A stretch of 64,000 nucleotides of DNA from Thermostichus sp047462415 (GCF_047462415.1 NZ_JANSJE010000002.1:96890-160889); one strand, 5' to 3'; counted from the stretch's first letter, positions 28,799 to 37,986 are shown. Numbers and translations: made by a program. Notes: a model not told the origin generated them from the sequence alone.

Positions 28799-30178
28799 TC
28801 AGAGCTCGACTTCAACGCCGACCAGCCAAGCTACCAGGGTGAAATACACCCAGAGACCGGTGAAGTCTTTGATGGTGGTGATGAAAGGGTCTGCCCCGGG
28901 AGCGTGGTCAAAGCCCAGCTTTAAGAGGATCCAGGGCAGAATCGCTCCCAGAAAAGCTCCCAAAGTCAACACAATGGCCATAGATAGGCCCACTGCGAGA
29001 CCCAACTGTGGGATCCCATTGGGTGCTCCCTGCCAGAAGTAAGCAATCACCCCAGCCGCAACCCCTAGAATGACACCAATAATGCCGCCAATACTGGCTT
29101 CTCGCAGCAAGTAGCCAAGAAACTGCTTCACGTTGATATGGCCCCAGGCGAGACCACGGGCAAAGATGGTGGTGGATTGGGTGCCAACATTGCCGCCCAT
29201 ATCCATGATCACCGGGATGAAAACAGCCGCCGCTGTAACTGCCTGCAACACTTCCTCAAAGGTTTCAATCACTCCCCCCACCAACATGCCGCCGATCAGG
29301 GTGATGATCAAAAAAGTGAGGCGCAAACGCACAGAATACCAGCGGGATCCCTTGACCAGCCGCTCGCTCCACACCTTATCGCGGCTGAGCAAGCTAGCCA
29401 CCCCGGCCTGGGCCAAAGCCGCATCCGTAGCCTCCTCTTCCACCAAGTTGATCACATCCTCAAAGGTGATATCCCCCACCAAGCGCCCTTCGCTGTCTAC
29501 CACCGGAATGGCCGGCAAGCCGGAATCCTTAAGCAGGCGGGCTGCTTGCAAATCTCGATCGGTAACCCGAGCAACAATATCCGATCCTTCGATCAGCTCC
29601 CGAATGGGTAGGTCGGGATCCACTTTCACCAGCCGCACGGTGCGCACCAGACCTTTGTAGAACCGCTGGTCATCGACCGCAAAGATGACATCCAGCTCGT
29701 CGTCCCCCAGTTGGGAGTCGCGCACGCTGGCCAAAGCCGCCCCGACGGTGAGGGTATCGCGCACCGCCAAGTAGCGCAGGTTCATCAGCCGACCGGCACT
29801 GCGCTCCGGGTAGTTCAGCAGGATATTCACGGCTTCACGGGCTTCTGGGCTGAGGTTGGCGATCAGCCGCTTGGTAACTTTGGCCGGCAGCTCCTCAAAT
29901 AGACGCACCCGCTCGTCTGGGGGTAGGGCTTCCACCAGCCGGATCACCTCTGGGTCTTCCATGCTGCGGATGAGATCGGCCTGTTCTTCGGGCCGCAGAT
30001 ACTCAAATACCGCCATAGCTTTGTCTTTTTCCAACAGGCGAAAAGCCAAAACCCGCTGCCGTGGAGAAATCTCCATTAACTGCTGCACCAGCTCGGCAAT
30101 AGGGGCACGATTGGCCGCTCGCTTGGCGGCTTCCAAAGAGGCGGGAGAGAGAAGATCGCGAAGCATGTTTTGCCGCAT
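28799..30178 (-). CDS. mgtE: MgtE magnesium transporter
   Basis: A Mg2+-gated Mg2+ channel of the inner membrane. The 459 residues contain the N domain (PRQRVLAFRLLEKDKAMAVF and helical repeats), paired CBS domains (YLAVRDTLTVGAALASVRDS; AIPVVDSEGRLVGDITFEDV), then five membrane helices. The pore signature DMGGNVGTQSTTIFARGL is intact, and a later helix carries conserved Asp and Pro residues. GGAGG precedes the ATG at 30178; the longer frame to 30247 is unsupported. It precedes a small gene and mgtC on the same strand. Confidence 0.95.
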   Translation of the reverse strand: MRQNMLRDLLSPASLEAAKRAANRAPIAELVQQLMEISPRQRVLAFRLLEKDKAMAVFEYLRPEEQADLIRSMEDPEVIRLVEALPPDERVRLFEELPAKVTKRLIANLSPEAREAVNILLNYPERSAGRLMNLRYLAVRDTLTVGAALASVRDSQLGDDELDVIFAVDDQRFYKGLVRTVRLVKVDPDLPIRELIEGSDIVARVTDRDLQAARLLKDSGLPAIPVVDSEGRLVGDITFEDVINLVEEEATDAALAQAGVASLLSRDKVWSERLVKGSRWYSVRLRLTFLIITLIGGMLVGGVIETFEEVLQAVTAAAVFIPVIMDMGGNVGTQSTTIFARGLAWGHINVKQFLGYLLREASIGGIIGVILGVAAGVIAYFWQGAPNGIPQLGLAVGLSMAIVLTLGAFLGAILPWILLKLGFDHAPGADPFITTIKDFTGLWVYFTLVAWLVGVEVEL

Positions 30179-30931
30179 AACAAACCTCCGAAGGTTGAAG
30201 TTAGCCGGATAAAAGACCCGGAGGGCAACGGCCAACTCGTGCTCCAAAGCTCATGGGAGCCCTGAAGCTGAACGCCTCACAAAGCCTTAGACCCGACTCG
30301 AAGCCCAAAAGCCCAAGTCGATAAAAGGGATCCCCTGGCCCACGAACACCTACAAAAGCCAAAGCCAGGGGAAGTCCCCTTTGAAGCACTCCTGATTTTC
30401 CCTTTTCCGATGCTCAGGTCGAGCTCTGCTCAGCCCATCTGTTCGTCGCCGACCGAGAGAGCCACCCAAGCCAGAAGCTATTTGAGAAAGCTCTCCTGCC
30501 CCTTCGCGTTGGCGAAACGGGATCCTCTCAAGCGACGACTGAAGCTGTCAGCGGGAAAAAGGAAGACACCAGTAGGATGTAGGTCTCCAAGGATTTGATC
30601 CCCGAAGAGCGATCCTTGCCGGCCAGTGCTACAACTGCCAGAAGCGTCCATGGTGTTGAACGTTTTCCTCCAAGAAAGTTGAACCGGAACAACCCGGACA
30701 GCCTGAAGAGGATCTCTTCAGCCCTTTTTAGGCTAGTTGCCAAAGGGGGATCCCGTCAACCTTTTTCTGTCCGGCATATCCGGTGAACGATCAGCGGAGT
30801 GGCTGGGGAGCTAAGATCGGGGTAGGTGAACAAGAGAGCACAACCTCTTCCGGGTTCTGCTCCCAGCCTGACTGAGCAAAATCCCTATCCTGGCGGCTTG
30901 TGAGCTTGGGGAAACCGCTGCCCATAAACCT
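30179..30931. other. Intergenic, no gene recognised
   Basis: About 750 bases between divergent mgtE and wecB. Frames on both strands are short and lack ribosome-binding sites or familiar motifs. It contains several GGATCC copies and a CTTCGCGTTGGCGAAACGG piece near 30503 that may be a dispersed repeat remnant. I looked for an M-box Mg2+ riboswitch upstream of mgtE and did not find a convincing one. It must hold promoters for both flanking genes. Confidence 0.5.
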
Positions 30932-32059
30932 ATGGCCACCCTTCCCCTGGTTTCTGTGATCTTGGGCACGCGGCCCGAAGCCATCAAGCTGGCCCCGGTG
31001 ATCCAAGCCCTGCGCGCCAGTCCCCATCTGCGCACCGAGGTAATCTTGACCGGGCAACACCGGGAGATGGTGGATCAGGTGATGCAACTTTTTGGCCTGC
31101 AGGCGGATCGGGATCTAGGGATCATGCGTCCCCGCCAAAGCCTGACCGATATCACCGAAGCCACCCTGCGCGGCCTTGAGCCTTATTTTCAGGAGCGCCA
31201 GCCCCAACTGGTTCTGGTGCAGGGCGACACCACCACCGCCTTCGCTGCTGCTCTGGCCGCTTTCTATCAACGCATCCCGGTGGGGCATGTGGAAGCCGGC
31301 CTGCGCACGGATGATCTCTACCATCCTTTCCCCGAAGAGGCCAATCGCCGCCTCATCTCCCAGTTGGCCAGCCTGCACTTTGCCCCCACCCCCCAGGCGG
31401 TGGAGAACCTTAAGCGCAGCCACGTGGTCGGCTCCATTTACTGCACCGGCAACACCGTCATCGATGCCCTGCTGCAGGTGGCCTCCCTCGGGCTCCCCTG
31501 TCCCATCCCTGGCCTGGACTGGGAGCGCTATCGGGTTTTGTTGGTTACCGTGCACCGGCGGGAAAACTGGGGGGATCCCCTCACAACCATCGCCAAGGCC
31601 CTGCTGCAACTTTTGGCCGAGTTCCCCGATACCGCCCTTCTGTTGCCCCTCCACCCCAACCCGGTGGTGCGGGATCCCCTGCAGGCCCTGTTGGGATCCC
31701 GGGAGCGGGTTTTTCTCACCGATCCCTTGGACTATCCCTGCTGGGTGAGCGCCATGCAGCGCTGCACCTTCATTCTCAGCGACTCCGGCGGCATTCAAGA
31801 AGAGGCGCCAGCTTTGGGCAAACCGGTGCTGGTGCTGCGGCAAACCACCGAACGCCCGGAAGCCGTTGCCGCCGGCACCGCCCGCCTGGTGGGCACCCAC
31901 CCCGAAAAAATCCTGCAGGCGGCCCGAGAATTGCTCACGGATCCCCAGGCCTATGCCCGCATGGCTCAAGCCCAAAACCCCTTCGGCGACGGCACTGCCG
32001 CCCGGCAAATTCACCACATCATCGAGCGGTGGCTTAACTCGCAAGGCCCCAAAAAATAA
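30932..32059 (+). CDS. wecB: UDP-N-acetylglucosamine 2-epimerase (non-hydrolysing)
   Basis: Interconverts UDP-GlcNAc and UDP-ManNAc for surface polysaccharide synthesis. The 375 residues have the two Rossmann-like halves of the GT-B-like fold. Landmarks: SVILGTRPEAIKLAPVI, TGQHREMV, VQGDTTTAFAAALAAFY, PVGHVEAGLRTDDLYHPFPE and EEANRR, VTVHRRENWG, and SDSGGIQEEAPALGKPVLVL with RQTTERPE. All family catalytic residues seem present. No other polysaccharide genes are adjacent. Confidence 0.95.
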   Translation: MATLPLVSVILGTRPEAIKLAPVIQALRASPHLRTEVILTGQHREMVDQVMQLFGLQADRDLGIMRPRQSLTDITEATLRGLEPYFQERQPQLVLVQGDTTTAFAAALAAFYQRIPVGHVEAGLRTDDLYHPFPEEANRRLISQLASLHFAPTPQAVENLKRSHVVGSIYCTGNTVIDALLQVASLGLPCPIPGLDWERYRVLLVTVHRRENWGDPLTTIAKALLQLLAEFPDTALLLPLHPNPVVRDPLQALLGSRERVFLTDPLDYPCWVSAMQRCTFILSDSGGIQEEAPALGKPVLVLRQTTERPEAVAAGTARLVGTHPEKILQAARELLTDPQAYARMAQAQNPFGDGTAARQIHHIIERWLNSQGPKK

Positions 32060-32169
32060 ACAGGAACTGAGGAAGCCCAGACCGTTACTGGGAAAACCGT
32101 TTCTTTACCTGTCGCTTTTATTAAGATGGCCAGTTAAATGGACTCTGAAGCGAACAAAGAGCAAGAACC

Positions 32170-32739
32170 ATGAGCACAACTGCCACCACCGTTGTCCGGG
32201 TGCCGATTGTGGAGGCAACCCCTGAAAATGTGCGGCCCTTTGGCCAACTGCTGGGGGACGATGTAGCCCATCCCGGGTTGGGGATCCCTTTTTATCAGGG
32301 GCGTGTTTTAGAAGGGCAGAACATTGACTTTCAATACACCGGCAAGGCCGTTATCCGTACTGCTAAGATCCTGCCCGGCTACCCGCCTGTGCTCTGGTTG
32401 GAGCGCCACCTGCGCATGACCCAGTTGTTTGTCGGCCTGGGGCAGGAGCCGTTCATCATGGTGATGGCTCCCCCCAACCATCCCAAAACCCTCCCCGATC
32501 TCGACAAAGTGCAAGCCCTGCGATTCCCCCCTGGGCACGGGCTGCTGCTGCACCGCGGCACCTGGCACGATTTCCCCGTCGCCGGCGAGCGCCCCGTTGT
32601 CGTGCTGACCGCCAACTCCGAAGAAGTGGTAGAGGCCCTGGCCAGCATGACGACGGCCCAGGAAATGGATCAGGGGGACGTGTTTAAAATTTCCCTGCCC
32701 CAGCGGCTGAACGCGGAGATCCATTTGCAGCCGCTCTAA
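32170..32739 (+). CDS. Ureidoglycolate lyase-like (AllA family) protein
   Basis: A 189-residue cupin-like protein. Family members cleave ureidoglycolate to glyoxylate and urea in purine or allantoin breakdown. Seen here: PIVEATPENVRPFGQLLGDD, ILPGYPPVLWLERHLRMTQL with a family-typical Glu-Arg-His, FIMVMAPPNHP, and LHRGTWHDFPVAGERPVVVL, which supplies the expected active-site strand. No other allantoin-pathway genes are in the window, so the true substrate may differ. It follows wecB by 110 bases, where a short AT-rich stretch could be a promoter. Confidence 0.82.
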   Translation: MSTTATTVVRVPIVEATPENVRPFGQLLGDDVAHPGLGIPFYQGRVLEGQNIDFQYTGKAVIRTAKILPGYPPVLWLERHLRMTQLFVGLGQEPFIMVMAPPNHPKTLPDLDKVQALRFPPGHGLLLHRGTWHDFPVAGERPVVVLTANSEEVVEALASMTTAQEMDQGDVFKISLPQRLNAEIHLQPL

Positions 32740-33219
32740 GCCTATGGGCGGATCCCTGACGGCAACCCCCCCACTGACTCTTTCGGCGCGGAAGCCCTCG
32801 GGTAGTTTGCAGAATACCCAAACCTCAGCATTAAAAATCGGCAAAAATTGGCGATTGGTCTGCCAGGCTCTAATTGGGAGGGGTGAGTATTATCGAATAC
32901 TCTGAAAAGAAAACGCAAGGTTAGCTTTTAGGCAAGCGCAAGCTCGGCTCTGACCGAAGCGCGCTGGGGGCAACAGTTTGCCCTAATTTGGGCTCTACCT
33001 ACTAGGTGTTCGGGAATACATACCCTTCGATAGGAACCTCGCTTGTACAAAAGAGGAAGCTTAACTGCGAGAGAAGATTCATAGGCAAAGTACGAAAGCT
33101 GCATCCGCCTATGAAGATCCACAAACGTCTTCACCGTTGGCATCGGGGGAGAGTTGCCTTATATTAAATCAGCTAGCATGTTCAATATTTGCCAGAATTA
33201 AGCTATCTTGAGGGCTGAC
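32740..33219. other. Intergenic upstream of ftsZ, no gene recognised
   Basis: About 480 bases. A 71-codon minus-strand frame at 32928-33143 has no ribosome-binding site or recognisable motifs, and I reject it. The AT-rich last 100 bases (CTTATATTAAATCAGC, CATGTTCAATATTTGCC) probably contain ftsZ promoters. Confidence 0.5.
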
Positions 33220-34515
33220 ATGCCATCCAACAATTGGTCGGACTTCCATCCCCCCAATCCTGGGCAGGGTTTGGAGCAAGCCCAGTCAACGCCTTCCCCC
33301 TGGAGTGAGCGCTACGTGGGGGAGGACTCTCAGGTCGAGTACGAGAGAAACGGAGCCCAGACCAAGGCGGCGGATCATCCAGAGGAGAACATGCCGAGCA
33401 ATGCCGCGAAAATTAAGGTGGTGGGCGTAGGGGGGGGAGGTGGCAACGCGGTCAGTCGGATGGCGGCCAGCAACCTCAAGGGTGTTGAGTTTTGGAGTAT
33501 CAACACGGATGCTCAGGCCCTTGCGCAGTGCTCGACATCAACGGTGAGCCGTCTGCAAATCGGGCAAAAGTTAACCCGCGGGCTGGGGGCAGGCGGCAAC
33601 CCGGCCATTGGTCAGAAAGCCGCCGAAGAGTCCAGCGAAGAAATTGCAGCAGCTCTCAAAGGGGCAGATTTGGTCTTTATCGCCGCCGGCATGGGAGGGG
33701 GCACAGGGACAGGGGGAGCGCCTGTGGTTGCCCAGATTGCCAAGGCCAGCGGCGCCCTGACGGTGGGGGTGGTGACGCGGCCTTTTTCCTTTGAGGGCAA
33801 GCGGCGCACCAAGCAGGCTGAAGAAGGGATCCAAGCGCTGCAGGAGGCGGTCGACACCCTGATCGTGATCCCCAACGACAAGCTGCTCTTGGTGATCTCC
33901 GAGCAAACTCCTGTGCACGAGGCTTTTCGCGTCGCGGACGATGTCTTGCGTCAGGGGGTGCAGGGCATCTCCGACATCATCCTCATCCCCGGCATGATCA
34001 ACGTGGATTTTGCCGATGTGCGCAGCGTGATGGCCGATGCTGGCACCGCCCTGATGGGCATTGGCATGGGATCCGGCAAGTCCCGCGCCCGCGAAGCCGC
34101 CATTACCGCCGTGTCTTCTCCCCTACTGGAAACTTCCATTGAGGGGGCCAAGGGCGTGCTCTTTAACATCACCGGCGGGCTGGATCTGTCATTGCACGAG
34201 GTCACAGTAGCGGCTGAGATCATCGCCGAGGCAGTGGATCCAGAAGCCAACATCATCTTCGGCACCGTGCAAGACGAGCGTATGCAAGGGGAGGTGCGCA
34301 TCACCGTCATCGCCACCGGTTTTGACGGATCGCGGGCCGCCGCCAGCGCTTCTGCACCCAAAGCCTCTGTCGCCAACAAGGTGGGGGTGGGGACGCGCAA
34401 GCCCACCTTTCCTAGCCCTGAGCCATCGCCTCGACAGCCCCCTGAGCCTGAGCCCCCTGCTTCCGGGGGCTTGGACATTCCCGAGTTTTTGCGCCGCCGC
34501 CGCCCTCCTTCGTAG
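33220..34515 (+). CDS. ftsZ: Cell division GTPase FtsZ
   Basis: Tubulin-like GTPase that forms the Z ring. The 431 residues comprise a 60-residue N-terminal extension typical of cyanobacteria. The GTPase core follows: IKVVGVGGGGGNAVSRM, the tubulin signature AGMGGGTGTGGAP, NDKLLLVI and the T7-loop NVDFADVRSVM. A Pro-rich linker leads to the conserved tail peptide LDIPEFLRRRRPPS, which binds SepF or ZipN-type anchors. The ATG at 33220 follows TTGAGGG at good spacing; an in-frame TTG lies 12 bases upstream. The ddl gene follows at 69 bases. Confidence 0.97.
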   Translation: MPSNNWSDFHPPNPGQGLEQAQSTPSPWSERYVGEDSQVEYERNGAQTKAADHPEENMPSNAAKIKVVGVGGGGGNAVSRMAASNLKGVEFWSINTDAQALAQCSTSTVSRLQIGQKLTRGLGAGGNPAIGQKAAEESSEEIAAALKGADLVFIAAGMGGGTGTGGAPVVAQIAKASGALTVGVVTRPFSFEGKRRTKQAEEGIQALQEAVDTLIVIPNDKLLLVISEQTPVHEAFRVADDVLRQGVQGISDIILIPGMINVDFADVRSVMADAGTALMGIGMGSGKSRAREAAITAVSSPLLETSIEGAKGVLFNITGGLDLSLHEVTVAAEIIAEAVDPEANIIFGTVQDERMQGEVRITVIATGFDGSRAAASASAPKASVANKVGVGTRKPTFPSPEPSPRQPPEPEPPASGGLDIPEFLRRRRPPS

Positions 34516-34584
34516 GGTAGAGTGGGGGGATGCGGCTATCCTGGTGCCGGTTGCTGAGAGTGGGGAGTGCTTTGGGGTTAAGCC

Positions 34585-35556
34585 ATGAACATTGTTGTCT
34601 TGGCAGGGGGTCGTTCGGCAGAACGTCAGGTTTCTTGGGTAACGGGCAAAGCCTGTAAGCGGGCTTTGGAAGATTTGGGCCATCGGGTGAAGCTGATCGA
34701 CCCGGAGGAGGATCTGCCGCTGCGCCTTTGGCAGGAACGGCAGGCCGGCTGCGACTTCGTCTGGATTGCCCTGCACGGCCCCGGCGGCGAGGATGGGGTG
34801 GTGCAGGGGATGCTGGAGTGGCTGGGCCTGCCCTACCAGGGATCCGGGCCGTTGGCCAGCGCTCTGGCCATGGACAAGCTGGTGTCCAAGCAGATCTTTC
34901 GCGGCGCAGGGATCCCCACCCCTGAGTGGCTGGTCTGGGATGAAGCGCAACCGCTCTCCTGGGCCGAGTGCGTGGCGCACTTGGGATCCCCGCTGGTGGT
35001 GAAGCCCAGCAACAACGGCTCGACGGTGGGGATCAGCATTGTCCAGGATGAGAGGTCATTTGCTCAGGGGCTGGAGTTGGCCAGCTCGGTCTCCTCGCGG
35101 GTCTTCCTGGAGCGCTACATTCCCGGCAAGGAGATCACCCTCTCCATCCTCTCCGGCCAGGTTCTCCCGGCGATTGAGATCATCCCCGCCCAGGGGGATT
35201 TTTACGATTATGAAGCCAAGTATGCCCCCGGCGGCTCGCGGCATTTGATCCCCTGTTCCCTCACGGGGTCAGGATTGGCCCGCTGCGAGGCGGCAGGGCT
35301 GAGGGCCTATCAGGTGTTGGGATGTGAGGGCCTGGCGCGGGTGGATCTGCGGGTGGATGCCGACGAGAACCCCTGGGTGCTGGAGGTGAATACGTTGCCC
35401 GGCATGACCCCCACTTCGCTTTGCCCTGATGCGGCGGCAGCTCTGGGCTGGACGTTTACGGAGCTGGTGGAGCGGATGCTGCAGGATGCCCTGCAAAGGG
35501 CGGCTTCGACTCGCCCAGCCCCGTCTGGATCCCGGCCTTCACCACAGCCGGCTTGA
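34585..35556 (+). CDS. ddl: D-alanine--D-alanine ligase
   Basis: ATP-grasp enzyme joining two D-Ala residues for peptidoglycan precursors. At 323 residues it has normal length. It shows MNIVVLAGGRSAERQVSWVT, WIALHGPGGEDGVVQGML, the phosphate-binding PLVVKPSNNGSTVGIS, VFLERYIPGKEITLSIL and DYEAKYAPGG. Metal-binding WVLEVNTLPGMTPTSLCP lies near the C-terminus. It directly follows ftsZ on the same strand, a common division and wall gene pairing. It converges with the next gene, with 19 bases between stops. Confidence 0.96.
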   Translation: MNIVVLAGGRSAERQVSWVTGKACKRALEDLGHRVKLIDPEEDLPLRLWQERQAGCDFVWIALHGPGGEDGVVQGMLEWLGLPYQGSGPLASALAMDKLVSKQIFRGAGIPTPEWLVWDEAQPLSWAECVAHLGSPLVVKPSNNGSTVGISIVQDERSFAQGLELASSVSSRVFLERYIPGKEITLSILSGQVLPAIEIIPAQGDFYDYEAKYAPGGSRHLIPCSLTGSGLARCEAAGLRAYQVLGCEGLARVDLRVDADENPWVLEVNTLPGMTPTSLCPDAAAALGWTFTELVERMLQDALQRAASTRPAPSGSRPSPQPA

Positions 35557-35575
35557 TCCCCAGCCAGGCTGCTTT

Positions 35576-36067
35576 CTAGAGAAAGAAAAGGAGCAAAACC
35601 GCCACCCCCATCCCGACCATCAGCACCGCCGGCCACAGCCAGGCAATAGGGGATCCGCCTTTGCCAGCAGCTTTCTTGTCGGCAGCCTTTTCTCTGGGCT
35701 CAGGCTGGGGGCCGGCGGAATCGGGAGCAACCAGCGTCGGATCCTGCAGCAGCCGATTGCTTTGTTTTTCCAGCACGAGCGTGGTCTCCTCAGCACCCAA
35801 GAGAGGATCCCGCAGCGGCTCGGTTTGCTGCCACTCGTATTCGGAATGTCCCGAGGTGCGTCCATAGACCGTCACCTGCTCCAGGCCGGATAGGCCAAAT
35901 GCCTCCAGCGCGGCTCGCACCTGTTGGGTGAGATGGGGGTAGTCGAGCTGGGTTTGCGGGGAGCGGTTGAGGAGAACGTGCAAATGGCCCTGGCGACGTT
36001 TGACGGCAATTTTGACAGGGACAGCCAAGCTGGCCTGCAACGCCTGGGCAATCTCAGCTTCCGTCAT
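35576..36067 (-). CDS. Tail-anchored hypothetical protein (163 aa), cyanobacterial type
   Basis: The N-terminal domain (residues 1-70: MTEAEIAQALQASLAVPVKI, LHVLLNRSPQ, LTQQVRAALEAFGLSGLEQV) looks like a compact alpha-beta fold. A polar Lys/Glu-rich linker then leads to a single C-terminal membrane helix (WLWPAVLMVGMGVAVLLLFF). I do not recognise the family with certainty. It is divergent from chlM, sharing a 159-base promoter region. Confidence 0.75.
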   Translation of the reverse strand: MTEAEIAQALQASLAVPVKIAVKRRQGHLHVLLNRSPQTQLDYPHLTQQVRAALEAFGLSGLEQVTVYGRTSGHSEYEWQQTEPLRDPLLGAEETTLVLEKQSNRLLQDPTLVAPDSAGPQPEPREKAADKKAAGKGGSPIAWLWPAVLMVGMGVAVLLLFFL

Positions 36068-36226
36068 TGAGTTTTATTCCGGTGAAGGCAAGTTAATTCT
36101 AATACAGGCATGGGACAGGCGCTGGGAGTGGCGGCAGCGGCTTCGGGGTAAAATGTAATCCGCATCCCCAATCTGCCCGCCCAGGAGTGATTCCCCGGCA
36201 GATCCCGGCATACAACTAGCAGTCTT

Positions 36227-36892
36227 ATGCAAGAAAAAGCCATCGTCCGCAACTATTTCAACACGGTCGGCTTCGAGCGCTGGCGCCGCATTTACGGCAA
36301 CGAGGAAGTCAATTTCGTCCAAAAAGATATTCGACTGGGCCATGCCCGCACGGTCGAGACGGTGTTGCAATGGCTGGGGGATCCCTCCGGTTTGCGCATT
36401 TGCGATGCCGGCTGTGGGGTGGGCAGCCTTAGCTTGCCTTTGGCCGCCCGCGGGGCGCAGGTGTTCGCCAGCGACATCTCGGAGCAAATGGTCAACGAAG
36501 CGCGTCGCCGCCAACAGATGGAGCTGGGATCCACAGACAACCCCCAGTTTCAGGTTTTGGATTTGGAAGAACTGACGGGGGAGTACGATGTCGTCGTCTG
36601 CCTGGATGTGATGATCCACTATCCCGAAGCCGACGCCCTGCGCATGCTCAGGCACCTGACCGGACTGGCCAAGTCTCGTCTGCTCTTCAGCTTTGCTCCC
36701 AAAACTCCCTGGCTGACGCTGCTGAAGAAAGTGGGGGAGTTTTTCCCCGGCCCCAGCAAGACCACCCGCGCCTATCAGCACCGCGAGGCGACGCTGGTGG
36801 GCCACCTTGCCGAGTGGGGCTGGAAAGTGCAACAACGGCAAACCATTCAAAGCCGCTTCTACTTTGCCTGGCTGCTCGATCTGGTTCGCTGA
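36227..36892 (+). CDS. chlM: Magnesium-protoporphyrin IX methyltransferase
   Basis: Uses S-adenosylmethionine to methylate Mg-protoporphyrin IX at its propionate, the step after Mg-chelatase. The 221 residues begin VRNYFNTVGFERWRRIYG, a family signature. The SAM-binding motif is LRICDAGCGVGSLSLPLA near residue 58, followed by ASDISEQMVNEARRR and VVCLDVMIHYPEADALRM. The C-terminus (QQRQTIQSRFYFAWLLDLVR) is typical of ChlM. It is not adjacent to chlH, which is 22 kb away. Confidence 0.95.
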   Translation: MQEKAIVRNYFNTVGFERWRRIYGNEEVNFVQKDIRLGHARTVETVLQWLGDPSGLRICDAGCGVGSLSLPLAARGAQVFASDISEQMVNEARRRQQMELGSTDNPQFQVLDLEELTGEYDVVVCLDVMIHYPEADALRMLRHLTGLAKSRLLFSFAPKTPWLTLLKKVGEFFPGPSKTTRAYQHREATLVGHLAEWGWKVQQRQTIQSRFYFAWLLDLVR

Positions 36893-36905
36893 AGCCGTCG
36901 CCCAG

Positions 36906-36945
36906 TTACAGTCGTTTTCAATGGCAATGAAACCGTTCGTTGCCT
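36906..36945 (+). repeat. Partial copy of the MITE-like end sequence
   Basis: TTACAGTCGTTTTCAATGGC and the following AATGAAACCGTTCGTTGCC resemble the left part of the element at 27538-27626. No inverted partner is seen before the tandem repeats begin, so it is a partial or rearranged copy. Confidence 0.4.
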
Positions 36946-36960
36946 CGATCCCTAACTCCC

Positions 36961-37245
36961 CTCTCCCTGAGGGAGAGGGGCTGGGGGTGAGGGCTGACTC
37001 CCTGAGGGAGAGGGGCTGGGNNNNNNNNNNNNNNNNNNNNNNNNNNNNNNNNNNNNNNNNNNNNNNNNNNNNNNNNNNNNNNNNNNNNNNNNNNNNNNNN
37101 NNNNNNNNNNNNNNNNNNNNGGTGGTCGCGTTAGCGGCGCGGAGCGCTTGGGCTGACTCCCTGAGGGAGAGGGGCTGGGGGTGGTCGCGTTAGCGGCGCG
37201 GAGCGCTTGGGCTGACTCCCTGAGGGAGAGGGGCCGGGGGTAGTC
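36961..37245 (+). repeat. 59-bp tandem repeat array interrupted by an assembly gap
   Basis: Units start at 37121 and 37180 (GGTGGTCGCGTTAGCGGCGC), with a third, diverging unit at 37239, a period of 59. Each unit combines a GCGTTAGCGGCGCGGAGCGC segment with CTCCCTGAGGGAGAGGGG, itself palindromic. The left end has two copies of CCCTGAGGGAGAGGGGCTGG. No coding function is seen. Confidence 0.85.
37021..37120. other. Assembly gap (100 N)
   Basis: Exactly 100 unknown bases lie inside the tandem repeat. The round number suggests a placeholder, so the true number of repeat units is unknown. Confidence 0.97.
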
Positions 37246-37257
37246 GTGTCGGGTAGT

Positions 37258-37986
37258 TTACTTAAGGTTATCCGCTTGCTCCGGCAAGTCGGGATCCGCT
37301 AATTTTAGGAGGGCAAGCCGCGCATCGTCCCGCACTCCCCAATCGGGATCGCGGCTGGCGCTTGTCAGCAATTGCCTTTTCAACATCGCGTAAACGGTGG
37401 GATCCTCGAGAGCCAGTTTCACCTGTTGCCCGAGGATCCCCAAGCTCCAGGCACAGTTGCCGCGGACTGCCGCCACCGGATCGTGGGCCAAACCCCGACA
37501 GAGGGCTGCCGCTACCTCCTGCAGAGCCGGGCCGGACAACACCTGAGCTTGGGCCAATTGTCCGAGGGCGCTGGCCGCCCAAAGCCGCACTGCCGCGATA
37601 TCTTCGGCCAACACTTCCAGCAACACCGGATAGGCGCGGGGATCCTTAGCATTGCCCAGGGCCCACACCAGGCCTTTGCGCACATAGCCATTCCAATCCC
37701 GGCGCAAGCTGTCGATCAGCACCTCCACCTCAGCGGGATCCGGATTGCGACCCAGGGCATAGGCCGCTCCCACCCGCACCAACGGGCAGGGATCCCTGAG
37801 CAAAGCCAATAGGCGCGGGATGGCGCGGGGTTCTTCGATCTCACAGAAGGCGCGGGCTGCCTGCATCCGCAAACGGGGATCCGGATCCTGCAACTGCTGC
37901 AGCATCCGCTCCACATCCACCTCCGGCGGCGAGTGAGGTGGCAGCTCGTCTAGGGGTTCAAGAGGAGAAAAAGCGTCTTCATGCAT
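37258..37986 (-). CDS. HEAT-repeat protein (phycobilin lyase-like)
   Basis: A 242-residue all-helical protein built of about five HEAT or PBS-lyase-type repeats: PDPRLRMQAARAFCEIEEPR, CPLVRVGAAYALGRNPDPAE, GYVRKGLVWALGNAKDPRA, AAVRLWAASALGQLAQAQVL and PVAAVRGNCAWSLGILGQQV. Cyanobacterial relatives include CpcE/F lyases and NblB, which act on phycobilisomes, but such repeats are also generic protein-binding scaffolds. No phycobiliprotein gene is nearby, so the target is unknown. The ATG at 37986 is preferred to an upstream extension to 38025. The stop lies 13 bases from the tandem repeat array. Confidence 0.8.
   Translation of the reverse strand: MHEDAFSPLEPLDELPPHSPPEVDVERMLQQLQDPDPRLRMQAARAFCEIEEPRAIPRLLALLRDPCPLVRVGAAYALGRNPDPAEVEVLIDSLRRDWNGYVRKGLVWALGNAKDPRAYPVLLEVLAEDIAAVRLWAASALGQLAQAQVLSGPALQEVAAALCRGLAHDPVAAVRGNCAWSLGILGQQVKLALEDPTVYAMLKRQLLTSASRDPDWGVRDDARLALLKLADPDLPEQADNLK

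Noticed and set aside
30179..30420. M-box magnesium riboswitch upstream of mgtE
   Set aside because: I looked for its conserved GAGGCTCC and multi-stem pattern on the minus strand and found only a weak GTGAGGCGTTC resemblance.
32928..33143. 71-codon minus-strand frame upstream of ftsZ
   Set aside because: No start signal, no family resemblance, and it lies in the AT-rich promoter area of ftsZ.
36961..37245. Tandem repeats considered as a CRISPR array
   Set aside because: The units abut with no unique spacers, contain strong palindromes of another type, and no cas genes are near. The same applies to the array at 63862-64000.
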